A stretch of DNA of 64,000 nucleotides from Paenarthrobacter sp. GOM3 (GTDB taxonomy: Bacteria; Actinomycetota; Actinomycetes; Actinomycetales; Micrococcaceae): the NCBI RefSeq assembly GCF_018215265.2, contig NZ_CP136562.1:4278001-4342000 (forward strand), written 5' to 3'. How positions within the stretch are numbered: the stretch's first letter is position 1; every line of letters starts with the position of its first letter. The notes below the pieces were generated by a model. It had not been told where the DNA came from and did not search any database. It was given only the letters and a program-made list of their open reading frames with translations. The position numbers were made by a program, and so were the translations under genes. Below, one piece after another: positions 16,438 through 24,909 of this stretch.

Positions 16438-16836
16438 ATGAGCCACCAGACGATCAACCCCGAATCCCTGCCCAAGCCCTCAGGTTTCGCGCACGGCATC
16501 CTGGCCGGCAACACCGTGTTCCTGGGCGGACAAACCGCGCTGGACAAGAATATGAACATCGTTCCCGGCGGCATCGTGGAGCAGTTCACGCAGGCCTTCA
16601 CCAACGTTCTGACGACGCTGCGCGAGGCCGGCGGCCAGCCTGAGGACCTGGTGAACGTGACCATCTACCTCACGGACGTGGACGACTACATGGCAAACGG
16701 CCGCGAAATCGGACGCATCTGGCGGGAAATGGCCGGATCGCAGTACCCGGCGATGGCCGGCATCGGCGTCACGAGGTTGTGGCAGAAGGAAGCCTTGATC
16801 GAAATCCAGGGCATCGCTGTGATTCCGGAACGCTAA
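16438..16836 (+). CDS. Rid-family protein lacking the deaminase arginine
   Basis: A 132-aa RidA/YjgF-like protein with a strong ribosome site (gaggaggaac). The fold is recognisable from GILAGNTVFLGGQTALDKN, FTNVLTTLREAGG, DLVNVTIYLTDVDDY and ALIEIQGIAVI. Where active imine deaminases have Pro-Ala/Ser-Arg it has YPAM, so the arginine that binds the carboxylate is replaced by Met. It may therefore not hydrolyse 2-aminoacrylate; it could act on a bulkier substrate, such as a CoA-bound or aromatic imine, or serve another role. It is divergent from the aryl-CoA operon. Confidence 0.83.
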   Translation: MSHQTINPESLPKPSGFAHGILAGNTVFLGGQTALDKNMNIVPGGIVEQFTQAFTNVLTTLREAGGQPEDLVNVTIYLTDVDDYMANGREIGRIWREMAGSQYPAMAGIGVTRLWQKEALIEIQGIAVIPER

Positions 16837-16869
16837 GCCCGGTAGGCCAAGTCTGTCGGGCGTGCGGGT

Positions 16870-18276
16870 TCAGATGCTGCTTTCGGCATCGAGGCGGCCC
16901 GCGCGGACTGCGCGCGCCAACTCCGCATGGTCCTTCTCGGTCTGGTCTGCGTAGTGTCTCGCCCATCCCGCCATTGCTTTTTCGAACAGCTCTGAGCGGC
17001 CGAGGTAGCCCGCGATGAATGCGGTGCCGGGAGTTTGGGAGTGGGCGCGGGCGAGCACACCCCCGCACAGCTGGGCATAGTCGGCCAGTGCCCCCGGGCC
17101 CAACTGATCCACCGCGAAGGAGCCCTTCATGTCGCGGAATTGACGGACGAAGTAGTCCCGAGGCTGACCATCGGCCTCCACCGCGTTGCCCACCCATCCG
17201 AGGAACGGATCGGATTGCGCCTGCATGATCCTTTGGCCGGCCACGGTTCGGTAGCCTTGGCCGTAGTTCGTCAGCAACCGGACGACGTCGGAGGTCGGCT
17301 GGGCGCCGCCGTGGCTCTCCAGCACGGAACGCTGCACCTCTTTTGCTTGCAGGAACAAAGGCTCCTCCGATGGGCCCAGCATGAGGATCACCCAGCAACG
17401 CGTTCCGACGCTACCCACTCCGACCACCCGCAACGCTACGTCCACCAGCCGGTACTGGCTTACCAGCACTGCAGTATCGGCGCGCAACGAATCCCGATAC
17501 TGGTCAAAGAGTGCGCTCACTCGATCCAGCGCCGTAGTTTCAGGGTGGTAGACCAACGGCCACTGGTCGACGATCCTCCGCTCCCCCTGGACTGTCTCCG
17601 TAGTCATCTTGGCCAGAACCTGTTCGGAGGTCCGCCTCTTGGCCTTCTCGACGTCCTTTTCCAGGATGTTTTTCCTGGAAAGCCTCCCGGACGCCATGGT
17701 TGCCATGAGCACGTCCATATCGACGTGGAAGTAGTACCTCTCTGCGGCCGTACCCTCGAACAACCTCCGCATCGCCACCCGGTACCCCCTCGCCGAACCT
17801 TCAGCAGCCGTTTGGCATTGTTCCTCGGAGTGGCCGCTGTTGCGTCCGCTCAGCCAGATACTTGCTGCCAGCCTCTTGACGTCCCACTCCCAAGGAGCGG
17901 GAAAGACCTCGTCGAAGTCGTTGAGATCGAAGACCAGCCGCCGCTCGGGTGACGCGTACAGCCCAAAATTTGCCAGATGGGCGTCGCCGCAAGCCACCAC
18001 CTGATGCCCGGAGGTCGCCTCGAGGGACAAGTCCCCGGCCATGACAGCCGCGGCACCCCGAAAAAAGGCGAAAGGCGTCTGCGCCATCCGGCCCACCCGC
18101 ACGGGAACAAGGTGCGCCAGCCGGGAAGCGTGCTGTTCCTCAAGAATCGATACCGGGCTGCGGTCCGGCGTCGAGAACTTTCCCTGGGCGCTCCGCGGCA
18201 AGGCCTCCCGGGCGGCTTTACCCCTGGCGCGGTCTTGGTCGACTGGACTCCACGTACCACTGACGAGCGGACTCAT
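16870..18276 (-). CDS. DUF2252-family protein
   Basis: A 468-aa cytosolic protein. The ATG at 18276 begins MSPLVSGTWSPVD and is chosen because family homology starts soon after. Hallmarks are RVGRMAQTPFAFFRGAAAVM, VVACGDAHLANFGLYAS and LVFDLNDFDEVFPAPWEWDVKRL, a pattern reminiscent of kinase or aminoglycoside-phosphotransferase catalytic loops (GDAHLANFG followed by DLNDFDE). The family is widespread in actinobacteria and not characterised; a phosphotransferase-like role is inferred from those motifs. It is divergent from the DUF1801 gene. Confidence 0.8.
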   Translation of the reverse strand: MSPLVSGTWSPVDQDRARGKAAREALPRSAQGKFSTPDRSPVSILEEQHASRLAHLVPVRVGRMAQTPFAFFRGAAAVMAGDLSLEATSGHQVVACGDAHLANFGLYASPERRLVFDLNDFDEVFPAPWEWDVKRLAASIWLSGRNSGHSEEQCQTAAEGSARGYRVAMRRLFEGTAAERYYFHVDMDVLMATMASGRLSRKNILEKDVEKAKRRTSEQVLAKMTTETVQGERRIVDQWPLVYHPETTALDRVSALFDQYRDSLRADTAVLVSQYRLVDVALRVVGVGSVGTRCWVILMLGPSEEPLFLQAKEVQRSVLESHGGAQPTSDVVRLLTNYGQGYRTVAGQRIMQAQSDPFLGWVGNAVEADGQPRDYFVRQFRDMKGSFAVDQLGPGALADYAQLCGGVLARAHSQTPGTAFIAGYLGRSELFEKAMAGWARHYADQTEKDHAELARAVRAGRLDAESSI

Positions 18277-18321
18277 GCCCCAAGTGTGGCATCCGGGTCG
18301 TCTTGGGTGAACCATGTCCCT

Positions 18322-18666
18322 ATGGGATCTGTCACTGAATATCTGGAAAGCGTTACCCCTGGCAACCGGCCGATACTGGAGCGGATAGTGGGTATCGCGC
18401 GCGAACTCGCGCCGGAGGCCGAGGAAGGTGTCAGCTACGGTATGCCCGCGCTGCTCGTGGACGGGAAGGGGTTCGTGAGCGTGCTCGAGACGAAGAAGCA
18501 CCTGGCTCTATACCCGTTCAGCGGGCAGATCCTGCCGACAATGTCTGAGGAGCTTGGAGGGTACTCGTGGTCGCCGGGGACGTTGCGGTTCTCGGCGGAT
18601 AATCCCGTGCCGGACTCAATGGTGCGCCGCATCTTGGAGACCCGGCTGGCGGCGATCCGGGGCTAG
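18322..18666 (+). CDS. DUF1801 / YdhG-like protein
   Basis: A 114-aa protein of the DUF1801 family, a small alpha/beta fold sometimes called iron-chaperone or frataxin-like by homology only. Typical segments are APEAEEGVSYGMPALLVDGK, ALYPFSGQIL and GTLRFSADNPVPDSMVRRIL. The ATG at 18322 is taken; a GTG at 18307 is an alternative, and neither has a clear ribosome site. Only 45 bp separates it from the divergent DUF2252 gene. No functional link to the neighbouring pathways is evident. Confidence 0.78.
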   Translation: MGSVTEYLESVTPGNRPILERIVGIARELAPEAEEGVSYGMPALLVDGKGFVSVLETKKHLALYPFSGQILPTMSEELGGYSWSPGTLRFSADNPVPDSMVRRILETRLAAIRG

Positions 18667-18677
18667 TCCGTCAACGT

Positions 18678-19481
18678 CTAGTGCTTCGCCGAGACGTCCT
18701 GCGAGATTGCATTGGCCGCGGCCACGACTTCCTGGCGCACATCCTCCAAGTACTTTGCGGGGTCGGGCTGCGCGGCGACCGCTTGCGCCTGCAGTGACAC
18801 GTTGATGGCCGCGACGTTGTCCCCATTGTTGTGATTCCACACGGGCGCTGCGATGGACATGAGCCCGATTTCCAGCTCCTGGTCAAGCAGGCACCAGCCC
18901 TGCTGGCGGACATGTTCGACGGCGGCCCTCAAGTCGGGCACGCTGGCGACGGTTCGCGGCGTGAGCGGGGTGAGTTCCGCCGTCGTAAGGTAGGCCTCGA
19001 ACTTGGCCGTCGGCAATCCGGCGAGCAGGACGCGACCCATGGATGTGGCGTAAGCGGGGAAGCGTGTGCCTACCGTAATCCCGACGTTCATGATCCGGCG
19101 GGTAGCAACGCGTGCCACGTAGAAGATGTCCGGACCGTCCAGAACCGCGGCCGAGGTGGACTCCCCCAGCTTCAGGCTGAGCTGCTCGAGGTGGGGCTGC
19201 ACCAACTGCGGAAGGGACAGTGCTGACAGGTAGGAGTAGCCCAGCTGCAACACCTTGGCCGTGAGCGCGAAGGTCTTGCCGTCGGTGCGGACATAGCCCA
19301 GCTCAACCAACGTGTGCAGGAACCTCCGTGCCGTGGCGCGGGTCAGGTCCGTCCGGGCAGCGACTTCGCTCAGTGTCATGACCGGGTTGTTCGCGTCGAA
19401 CGCCCGGATGACGGCGAGCCCGCGGGCCAGCGACTGGACGTACTGGTCGCTGGCTTGCGGGGAAACCGCGGAATCACTCAT
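18678..19481 (-). CDS. pcaR: IclR-family regulator of the beta-ketoadipate genes (PcaR/PobR-like)
   Basis: A 267-aa regulator. The ATG at 19481 begins MSDSAVSPQASDQYVQSLARGL, which matches the N-terminal pattern of PcaR/PcaU/PobR proteins. The helix-turn-helix is MTLSEVAARTDLTRATARRFLHTL. The effector domain shows YPAYATSMGRVLLAG-like signature sequence (here FPAYATSMGRVLLAGL) and WCLLDQELEIGLMSIAAPV. It is the last gene after pcaJ in the same orientation. Control of the qsu-pca operon by protocatechuate or beta-ketoadipate is inferred from known relatives. Confidence 0.85.
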   Translation of the reverse strand: MSDSAVSPQASDQYVQSLARGLAVIRAFDANNPVMTLSEVAARTDLTRATARRFLHTLVELGYVRTDGKTFALTAKVLQLGYSYLSALSLPQLVQPHLEQLSLKLGESTSAAVLDGPDIFYVARVATRRIMNVGITVGTRFPAYATSMGRVLLAGLPTAKFEAYLTTAELTPLTPRTVASVPDLRAAVEHVRQQGWCLLDQELEIGLMSIAAPVWNHNNGDNVAAINVSLQAQAVAAQPDPAKYLEDVRQEVVAAANAISQDVSAKH

Positions 19482-19500
19482 GGTTACCAATCCTAGAACG

Positions 19501-19563
19501 CGTTGCGGGGCCTGCTCTGCACGCAGCAAACCCCCAATACCCTGCGGAGCGGGCCCCACAACG
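19501..19563. repeat. 63-bp dispersed palindromic element, copy 1
   Basis: An imperfect inverted repeat: left arm CGTTGCGGGGCCTGCTCTGC, right arm GCGGAGCGGGCCCCACAACG. It lies 3 bp beyond the pcaJ stop and 20 bp before the pcaR start. A second copy is at 29344-29406; both arms and the central ATACCCTGC are conserved. Confidence 0.75.
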
Positions 19564-19566
19564 GAG

Positions 19567-20235
19567 TCAGGCGCCGCGTTTGAGCGGCAAGGGAACCAGT
19601 TCCTGGATCTCCTCGAACGTGCAGCCGAACGTTTCACGTACTGTGACGCCGTCAGCGCCAGTGAGGAACACTGCTTTGTCCGTGTACACGCGGGTCACGC
19701 AGCCGACGCCGGTGAGCGGGTAGGTGCACTGTTCTACGAGCTTGGACACGCCTTCGCGCGTCAGCAAGGTCATCATCACGAAGACGTCCTTGGCGCCCGT
19801 GGCCAGGTCCATCGCGCCACCCACGGCCGGGATGGCGTCCGGGGCGCCGGTGTGCCAGTTTGCGAGGTCTCCTGTTGCGGAGACCTGGAACGCGCCGAGC
19901 ACGCAGATGTCCAGGTGACCACCCCGCATGATCGCGAATGAGTCAGCATGGTGGAAGTAGGACGCCCCGGGCAGTTCGGTGACTGGTATCTTGCCCGCGT
20001 TGATCAGGTCGCCGTCGATCTCGTCTCCCTCAGCGGCCGGGCCCATGCCGAGCATCCCGTTCTCCGTGTGGAGCGTGATGTTCTGTTCCTCGGTGAGGTA
20101 GTTCGACACCAGGGTGGGCTGGCCGATGCCCAGGTTCACGAAGGAACCCGGAGCGATGTCGCGGGCCACCAACTGGGCGAGTTCGTCGCGTCCCAGCGGC
20201 TTTTCAGAGGTTTGGATGCTCGTCTGCGTGCCCAT
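19567..20235 (-). CDS. pcaJ: 3-oxoadipate CoA-transferase subunit B
   Basis: A 222-aa beta subunit of the succinyl-CoA:3-oxoadipate CoA-transferase. The catalytic Glu is in HTENGMLGMGPAA, in the position of the SENG motif. SFVNLGIGQPTLVSNYL and GGAMDLATGAKDVFVMM are further family marks. It moves CoA from succinyl-CoA to beta-ketoadipate, the step before thiolytic cleavage. It starts 2 bp after pcaI, as expected for equal amounts of the two subunits, and ends the catabolic part of the super-operon. Confidence 0.93.
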   Translation of the reverse strand: MGTQTSIQTSEKPLGRDELAQLVARDIAPGSFVNLGIGQPTLVSNYLTEEQNITLHTENGMLGMGPAAEGDEIDGDLINAGKIPVTELPGASYFHHADSFAIMRGGHLDICVLGAFQVSATGDLANWHTGAPDAIPAVGGAMDLATGAKDVFVMMTLLTREGVSKLVEQCTYPLTGVGCVTRVYTDKAVFLTGADGVTVRETFGCTFEEIQELVPLPLKRGA

Positions 20236-20237
20236 GA

Positions 20238-20924
20238 TCAGGCCACCTTTCCGTTCGTAGAAGCGGAGTCAACGCGCACCACGCTGTTGACGTAAATCCC
20301 CGGCGTCACCACGTTCTCCGGATCCAGGGAACCGGTCGGCACGATGTCCGAGACCTGAACGATGGTGTGCTTGGCGGCAGCGGCCATGATGGGGCCGAAG
20401 TTCCGTGCGGTCTTGCGGTAGACCAGGTTGCCCTTGCCGTCGGCCTTGAGTGCCTTGATCAGAGCGACGTCGGCGTGGATCGGGGTTTCGAACACCTGCC
20501 ACTTTCCGTCCAGCAACCGGGTTTCCTTGCCCTCGGCCAACGTGGTGCCGTAGCCCGTGGGTGTGAAGAACCCGCCGATACCGGCACCGGCTGCACGGAT
20601 GCGCTCGGCCAGGTTGCCCTGCGGAACCAGTTCCAGCTCGATCTCCCCAGCATGGAACTTGGCGTCGAAGTGCCAGGAATCGGATTGCCGCGGGAAGGAA
20701 CAGATCATCTTGCGGACCCGGCCTTCCTTGATGAGCAACGCCAGGCCCTGGTCGCCCTGGCCGGCGTTGTTGTTCACCACGGTCAGGTCCTTCGCGCCAC
20801 AATCCATCAGTGCGTCGATGAGTTCGAACGGCTGCCCGGCGTTACCGAACCCGCCGATCATCACCGTGGAACCGTCCTTGATCCCGGCGACCGCCTCGCC
20901 AACAGTGTCAATGAAACTCAACAC
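20238..20924 (-). CDS. pcaI: 3-oxoadipate CoA-transferase subunit A
   Basis: A 228-aa alpha subunit. It opens with a GTG (20924) and MLSFIDTVGEAVAGIKDGST. The CoA-binding glycine loop is MIGGFGNAGQPFELIDAL; also typical are GLALLIKEGRVRKMICSFP and GGFFTPTGYGTTLAEGKE. It works as a heteromer with the PcaJ subunit encoded directly downstream. The gene begins 4 bp after the pcaF stop, consistent with one transcript. Confidence 0.93.
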   Translation of the reverse strand: MLSFIDTVGEAVAGIKDGSTVMIGGFGNAGQPFELIDALMDCGAKDLTVVNNNAGQGDQGLALLIKEGRVRKMICSFPRQSDSWHFDAKFHAGEIELELVPQGNLAERIRAAGAGIGGFFTPTGYGTTLAEGKETRLLDGKWQVFETPIHADVALIKALKADGKGNLVYRKTARNFGPIMAAAAKHTIVQVSDIVPTGSLDPENVVTPGIYVNSVVRVDSASTNGKVA

Positions 20925-20928
20925 AGCC

Positions 20929-22146
20929 CTATGCCCCCTTCACTGAAGCAGTAACGTTTTCCAGCACCACAGCCAGGCCTTGGCCCACGCCGATGCAAAT
21001 CGCCGCGACACCCCAGCGCTGCCCGGAGGCCTGCAAAGACCGTGCGAGGGTGCCCAGGATGCGGGTGCCGGAAGCACCGAGCGGGTGGCCCATGGCAATC
21101 GCGCCGCCGTGACGGTTCACAATTGCGGGGTCGATCCCCCACGCATCTACGCACGCCAGCGACTGCGCGGCGAACGCTTCGTTAAGTTCGACGGCGCCCA
21201 CCTGGTCCCAGCCGATGCCCGCCTTCGCGAGGGCCTTGTTCGCGGCCTCCACCGGGGCAAACCCGAAGAACTGGGGATCGTTGCCGTGCGCACCGCGGCC
21301 GGCGATGCGGGCCAAGGGATCCAAACCGAGAATCCCCGAGGCAGCCTCGGAACCGATCCACGCAGCCGAAGCACCATCGGACAAAGGCGAGGCGTTCCCG
21401 GCGGTGACCGTGCCGCCGTCGGGCCCTGAGCCCTCAGGACGGAACACCGTCTTCAACCCGGCCAGCTTCTCCGCAGACGAACCAGCACGGATGCCCTCAT
21501 CACGCACCAAGTCCGTACCGGGGACCGCGGTCACCAGGTTGTCGTAGAACCCCTCGTTCCACGCGGCATCAGCCAGGTTATGCGAATCAGCGGCAAACTG
21601 GTCCTGCCGTTCACGGGTGATCCCGTACTTCTCACGCAAACGCTCGGTGGCCTCGCCCAGGGAGATGGTCCAGTCCTTGTTCATGGCCGGGTTCACCAAA
21701 CGCCATCCCAGCGTGGTGGACGCCAGCGTCATGTCTCCGGCCGGGTAGGGCTTGGAGGTCTTGGGCAAAACCCAGGGCGCACGGGACATCGACTCGGCCC
21801 CGCCCACCAGCATGAGCTCGGCATCGCCGGCGTTGATCTGGCGCGAAGCGATGATCGCCGCATCCAATGACGAACCGCAGAGACGGTTCACCGAGGTGCC
21901 CGGAATCGACACGGGCAGACCGGCCAGCAGGGTGGCCATGCGGGCGACGTTGCGGTTTTCCTCGCCGGCGCCGTTGGCGTTGCCGAACACCACCTCGTCG
22001 ATCCGCTCAACATCCAGCCCCGGCGCCCGCTTCACGGACTCACGGACCACGTGGGCGGCAAGGTCATCCGGACGGACAGCAGCAAGGCCGGAGCCGAACT
22101 TGCCAAAGGGCGTGCGCACGGCGTCGTACACAAAAGCCTGGTTCAT
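20929..22146 (-). CDS. pcaF: 3-oxoadipyl-CoA thiolase
   Basis: A 405-aa thiolase that splits beta-ketoadipyl-CoA into succinyl-CoA and acetyl-CoA. The ATG at 22146 begins MNQAFVYDAVRTPFGKFG. Active-site residues are all present: nucleophilic Cys in SVNRLCGSSLDA, His in NRHGGAIAMGHPLGASG and the second Cys in AAICIGVGQG. It is the first gene after a 96-bp gap that holds a perfect 17-bp inverted repeat, so pcaFIJ may be expressed at a different level from pcaHGBDC. Confidence 0.94.
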   Translation of the reverse strand: MNQAFVYDAVRTPFGKFGSGLAAVRPDDLAAHVVRESVKRAPGLDVERIDEVVFGNANGAGEENRNVARMATLLAGLPVSIPGTSVNRLCGSSLDAAIIASRQINAGDAELMLVGGAESMSRAPWVLPKTSKPYPAGDMTLASTTLGWRLVNPAMNKDWTISLGEATERLREKYGITRERQDQFAADSHNLADAAWNEGFYDNLVTAVPGTDLVRDEGIRAGSSAEKLAGLKTVFRPEGSGPDGGTVTAGNASPLSDGASAAWIGSEAASGILGLDPLARIAGRGAHGNDPQFFGFAPVEAANKALAKAGIGWDQVGAVELNEAFAAQSLACVDAWGIDPAIVNRHGGAIAMGHPLGASGTRILGTLARSLQASGQRWGVAAICIGVGQGLAVVLENVTASVKGA

Positions 22147-22165
22147 GGGTTTCTCTTTCTGCTTG

Positions 22166-22231
22166 CCCAACTAGGGGACAGCACACGTCGCTATGAGCCG
22201 TCAGTGGGACAAGAGCTGTCCCCTAGTTGGG
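22166..22231. repeat. Perfect 17-bp inverted repeat inside the pca operon
   Basis: CCCAACTAGGGGACAGC at 22166-22182 is repeated in inverse at 22215-22231 with a 32-bp spacer. It fills most of the gap between pcaC and pcaF. It may attenuate or process the transcript, or be a small mobile palindromic element. Confidence 0.7.
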
Positions 22232-22242
22232 TAAACGGGGGG

Positions 22243-22701
22243 TTAGTTGGGAGTGGTGGACGCGGAGGATGCGTCGATCTCAGCGAAGACCTTCTGGGCC
22301 GTCTTGAACGCCGAATTGGCCGACGGCACACTGCAATAAATAGCGGTCTGCAGCAGGATTTCTTTGATCTCGTCCCTGCTCAAGCCGTTGTTGAGGGCTG
22401 CCCGGACGTGCATGGCGAGCTCCTCCCAATGACCGTGCGCCACCAATGCGGTGAGGGTCACGGCGGAACGCATCTGCCGGCTAAGTCCTGGCCGCGTCCA
22501 GATGCCGCCCCACGCGATCCTGGTGATCATGTCCTGGTAGTCCTCGGTGAAGGAATCCTTGTTGGCATTCGCCCGATCCACATGGGTGTCGCCAAGCACT
22601 TCGCGCCGGACAACCATGCCGGCGTCGTAAATGTCCTGTGCGGAAGCGTCAGGCTGGACGGCACCGTTCCGAACTGCGTCGTTGCGCTCAGAAAATGTCA
22701 T
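22243..22701 (-). CDS. pcaC: 4-carboxymuconolactone decarboxylase
   Basis: A 152-aa AhpD-like decarboxylase converting gamma-carboxymuconolactone to beta-ketoadipate enol-lactone. Typical sequence: GMVVRREVLGDTHVDRANAN, AWGGIWTRPGLSRQMRSAVT, HVRAALNNGLSRDEIKEILL, and AIYCSVPSANSAF. Its ATG overlaps the pcaD stop (ATGA at 22698-22701). Here it is a separate gene; in several other actinobacteria pcaD and pcaC are fused into pcaL, so this is the unfused arrangement with overlapping frames. Confidence 0.93.
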   Translation of the reverse strand: MTFSERNDAVRNGAVQPDASAQDIYDAGMVVRREVLGDTHVDRANANKDSFTEDYQDMITRIAWGGIWTRPGLSRQMRSAVTLTALVAHGHWEELAMHVRAALNNGLSRDEIKEILLQTAIYCSVPSANSAFKTAQKVFAEIDASSASTTPN

Positions 22702-23501
22702 CGTCCGTTCTCCTTCATAAAAGTCCGCATCAAGTCGGCCACGGCGGCCGGTGCCTCTGCTGGCGCCAGGTGTCCGACGCCGTCGAGCGCTTCCGCCACG
22801 GCGAAACCGCCACCCGTCCGGATGCCGGCAGCGGTCTCTTCCGCCATTGACGGCGGTGCCACAGTGTCCTCGACGCCAGCGATCACCTGCGTGGGGACGG
22901 TGATGCTCCCGAGCTGGTCGCGGACATCAAAAGCGGCCAGGGCTTCGCAGCAGAACGAGTAGCCGAAGCGATCGGCGTCGCGGAGGGCATGCAGGAGGCG
23001 GCTGCTGATCTCCGGCTGGCGGTCCATGAATCCTGGGCCGAACCAACGCTCAGCAGAACCCTGGATCATCACCGGTGTGCCCAGTTTGCGGACAGTTTCA
23101 GCGCGTTCCAGCCACCCCTCGGGCGTGCCGAGCTTGGGCCCGGAGCACTGGACGGACAAGCTGCGGAGGCGGTCGCCGTGCTTGATGCCGAGCTGCAGCC
23201 CGGTGGCGCCGCCCAGCGAGACCCCTGCGTAGTGGAACAGCGCGCCCGGGCTCACCGAATCGACAAGATCGACGACGGCGTCCGCCAGTTCCGCGACATC
23301 GAAACCTTCGGTGGTGGTCGGCGAGATGCCGTGTCCGGGGAGGTCCCAGCCGATGACGTCGTACTCATCGCCGAGAAGGGCTGCGGTTTCTGTCCAGAGC
23401 ACAGTGGATGTGCCCAGCGACGGGCCAACAACCAGGAGCGGTTTGGCTCCCAGTTCCCGCTGCGGGGAGAGCAGCACTGCCTTGACTGTTGGCTTAGCCA
23501 C
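22698..23501 (-). CDS. pcaD: 3-oxoadipate enol-lactonase
   Basis: A 267-aa alpha/beta hydrolase. The GTG at 23501 is chosen: aaagga precedes it, and it overlaps the pcaB stop by 8 bp; the longer open frame upstream lies inside pcaB. The nucleophile elbow is GVSLGGATG, with WDLPGHGISP as the oxyanion-side loop and a C-terminal His in LDGVGHLAP. It opens beta-ketoadipate enol-lactone to beta-ketoadipate. It is translationally coupled on both sides. Confidence 0.92.
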   Translation of the reverse strand: MAKPTVKAVLLSPQRELGAKPLLVVGPSLGTSTVLWTETAALLGDEYDVIGWDLPGHGISPTTTEGFDVAELADAVVDLVDSVSPGALFHYAGVSLGGATGLQLGIKHGDRLRSLSVQCSGPKLGTPEGWLERAETVRKLGTPVMIQGSAERWFGPGFMDRQPEISSRLLHALRDADRFGYSFCCEALAAFDVRDQLGSITVPTQVIAGVEDTVAPPSMAEETAAGIRTGGGFAVAEALDGVGHLAPAEAPAAVADLMRTFMKENGR

Positions 23502-24909
23502 GTGTGGTTCCTTTCGTGGAGGTGAATTCTGGGTAGGCGGCGAGGATCCGGCGGCTGATCTCGTGTGCCTCGCCGAGGTAGCTCGCCGGATCCAGGAGCG
23601 CCTCAAGTTCGGCGTCGGAAAGCTTGTCCGACGGCACGGCCTCGCGAAGCAGCTTGCGGTAGGTGTCCGCCTGCTCGGGGGCTGCCGCGGTGAGGGTTTC
23701 GTCGACGACGGCTTGCAGCTTTTGCTTGCCGTCCTCGCCCAGGAGAGGCGCGACGGCGGCCGCCACACCTTCGCTGAGCAGCAGCGGACCCGAGATTCCG
23801 AGGTTCCTACGCATGGCGTCAGGGAAAACGCGCAAGCCTTCCGTGAGTTCGCGGAGGTGGCCGGCCGCACCGGCAGCCAGTGCCAGCAATTGGCGCAGGG
23901 CCGGCCATTCACTGTGCCAAGCGCCGTCCGGGCGTTCGTCGTTGAAGGTGGCCGCCCCGAGGTGAAGCTGCGAGGCAAGGCCGGGAGCCTGCAACGCCGC
24001 ACTGCGTACCAGCACCGACAGCACAGGGTTCTGCTTCTGCGGCATGGCCGAGGAAACACCGCGTCCGGCAGCCAGTGGTTCGCCGAGTTCGGCTACTTCC
24101 GGGCGGCTGAGGAACAGCAGGTCCGCGGCGATCTTGCCGAAGGAGTCGATCAGGGCAGCAAGCCCGTCTCCCAACGACGTGACTGGCAGGCGGTTCGTGT
24201 GCCATGGGGCGGGAGCAGGTGTGAGACCGAGCCGGGCAGCCAGCGCATCGGCAAGAGCGAACGGCGTTGAGCTCGAACCCGCTGTCAGCTTGGCCCCGGA
24301 GGCAAGCGTTCCGCCGGCACCGCCGAACTGGACGGGCAACTCCAGCGATTCCAACCGCCGGGAAGCTGCGGCAACCCCGTGGAACCACTGTGCTGCCTTG
24401 AGCCCGAACGTGTACGGGAGGGCATGCTGAGTCAGGCTCCTGCCCACGCACAGCGTGTCCGCATGCTGTGCGGCCAAGGTGGCGAGCGCCGTCGTCGTGC
24501 CTTTGACGTCAACCAGCAACGCAGAAACCGTGCGGCTGGCGAGCACCATGAGGGCGGAGTCCATGACGTCCTGGCTGGTCAGCGAGGTGTGGACGGCGGA
24601 AGCCGCGCCGATTCCGGCGGTGTCCAGCGCCTTGACCCGGGCGCGGAGGTCGCCGAGCAGCGGAATGACCGGGTTTCCACCGCCCTGGGCACGCTCGGTG
24701 AGAGCGGCGACGTCGTAAGAGCCGGCGTCGGCGGCTTCGGCCACCACGGCGGCGGATCCGGCGGGGACCAGCCCCGCCTCCTCAAGGACGGCCGCCCAGG
24801 CGGCTTCGACGTCGAGGATTGCCGCGATCACGGCACGGTCGCCGGTCAACGCCTTCACAGCAGTCGACGCCGAGACAGGGCTGAGGAGGCCGAAGTCGCC
24901 GTCGGTCAT
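23494..24909 (-). CDS. pcaB: 3-carboxy-cis,cis-muconate cycloisomerase
   Basis: A 471-aa fumarase/aspartase-superfamily enzyme. The family signature appears as GVSSAMPQKQNPV, the flexible substrate loop. TSLTSQDVMDSALM and SLTQHALPYTFGLKAAQW hold the other two active-site regions. It lactonises 3-carboxymuconate to gamma-carboxymuconolactone. The ATG at 24909 overlaps the pcaG stop by 4 bp. The C-terminal extension after ~residue 370 is common in actinobacterial PcaB. Confidence 0.93.
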   Translation of the reverse strand: MTDGDFGLLSPVSASTAVKALTGDRAVIAAILDVEAAWAAVLEEAGLVPAGSAAVVAEAADAGSYDVAALTERAQGGGNPVIPLLGDLRARVKALDTAGIGAASAVHTSLTSQDVMDSALMVLASRTVSALLVDVKGTTTALATLAAQHADTLCVGRSLTQHALPYTFGLKAAQWFHGVAAASRRLESLELPVQFGGAGGTLASGAKLTAGSSSTPFALADALAARLGLTPAPAPWHTNRLPVTSLGDGLAALIDSFGKIAADLLFLSRPEVAELGEPLAAGRGVSSAMPQKQNPVLSVLVRSAALQAPGLASQLHLGAATFNDERPDGAWHSEWPALRQLLALAAGAAGHLRELTEGLRVFPDAMRRNLGISGPLLLSEGVAAAVAPLLGEDGKQKLQAVVDETLTAAAPEQADTYRKLLREAVPSDKLSDAELEALLDPASYLGEAHEISRRILAAYPEFTSTKGTTRG

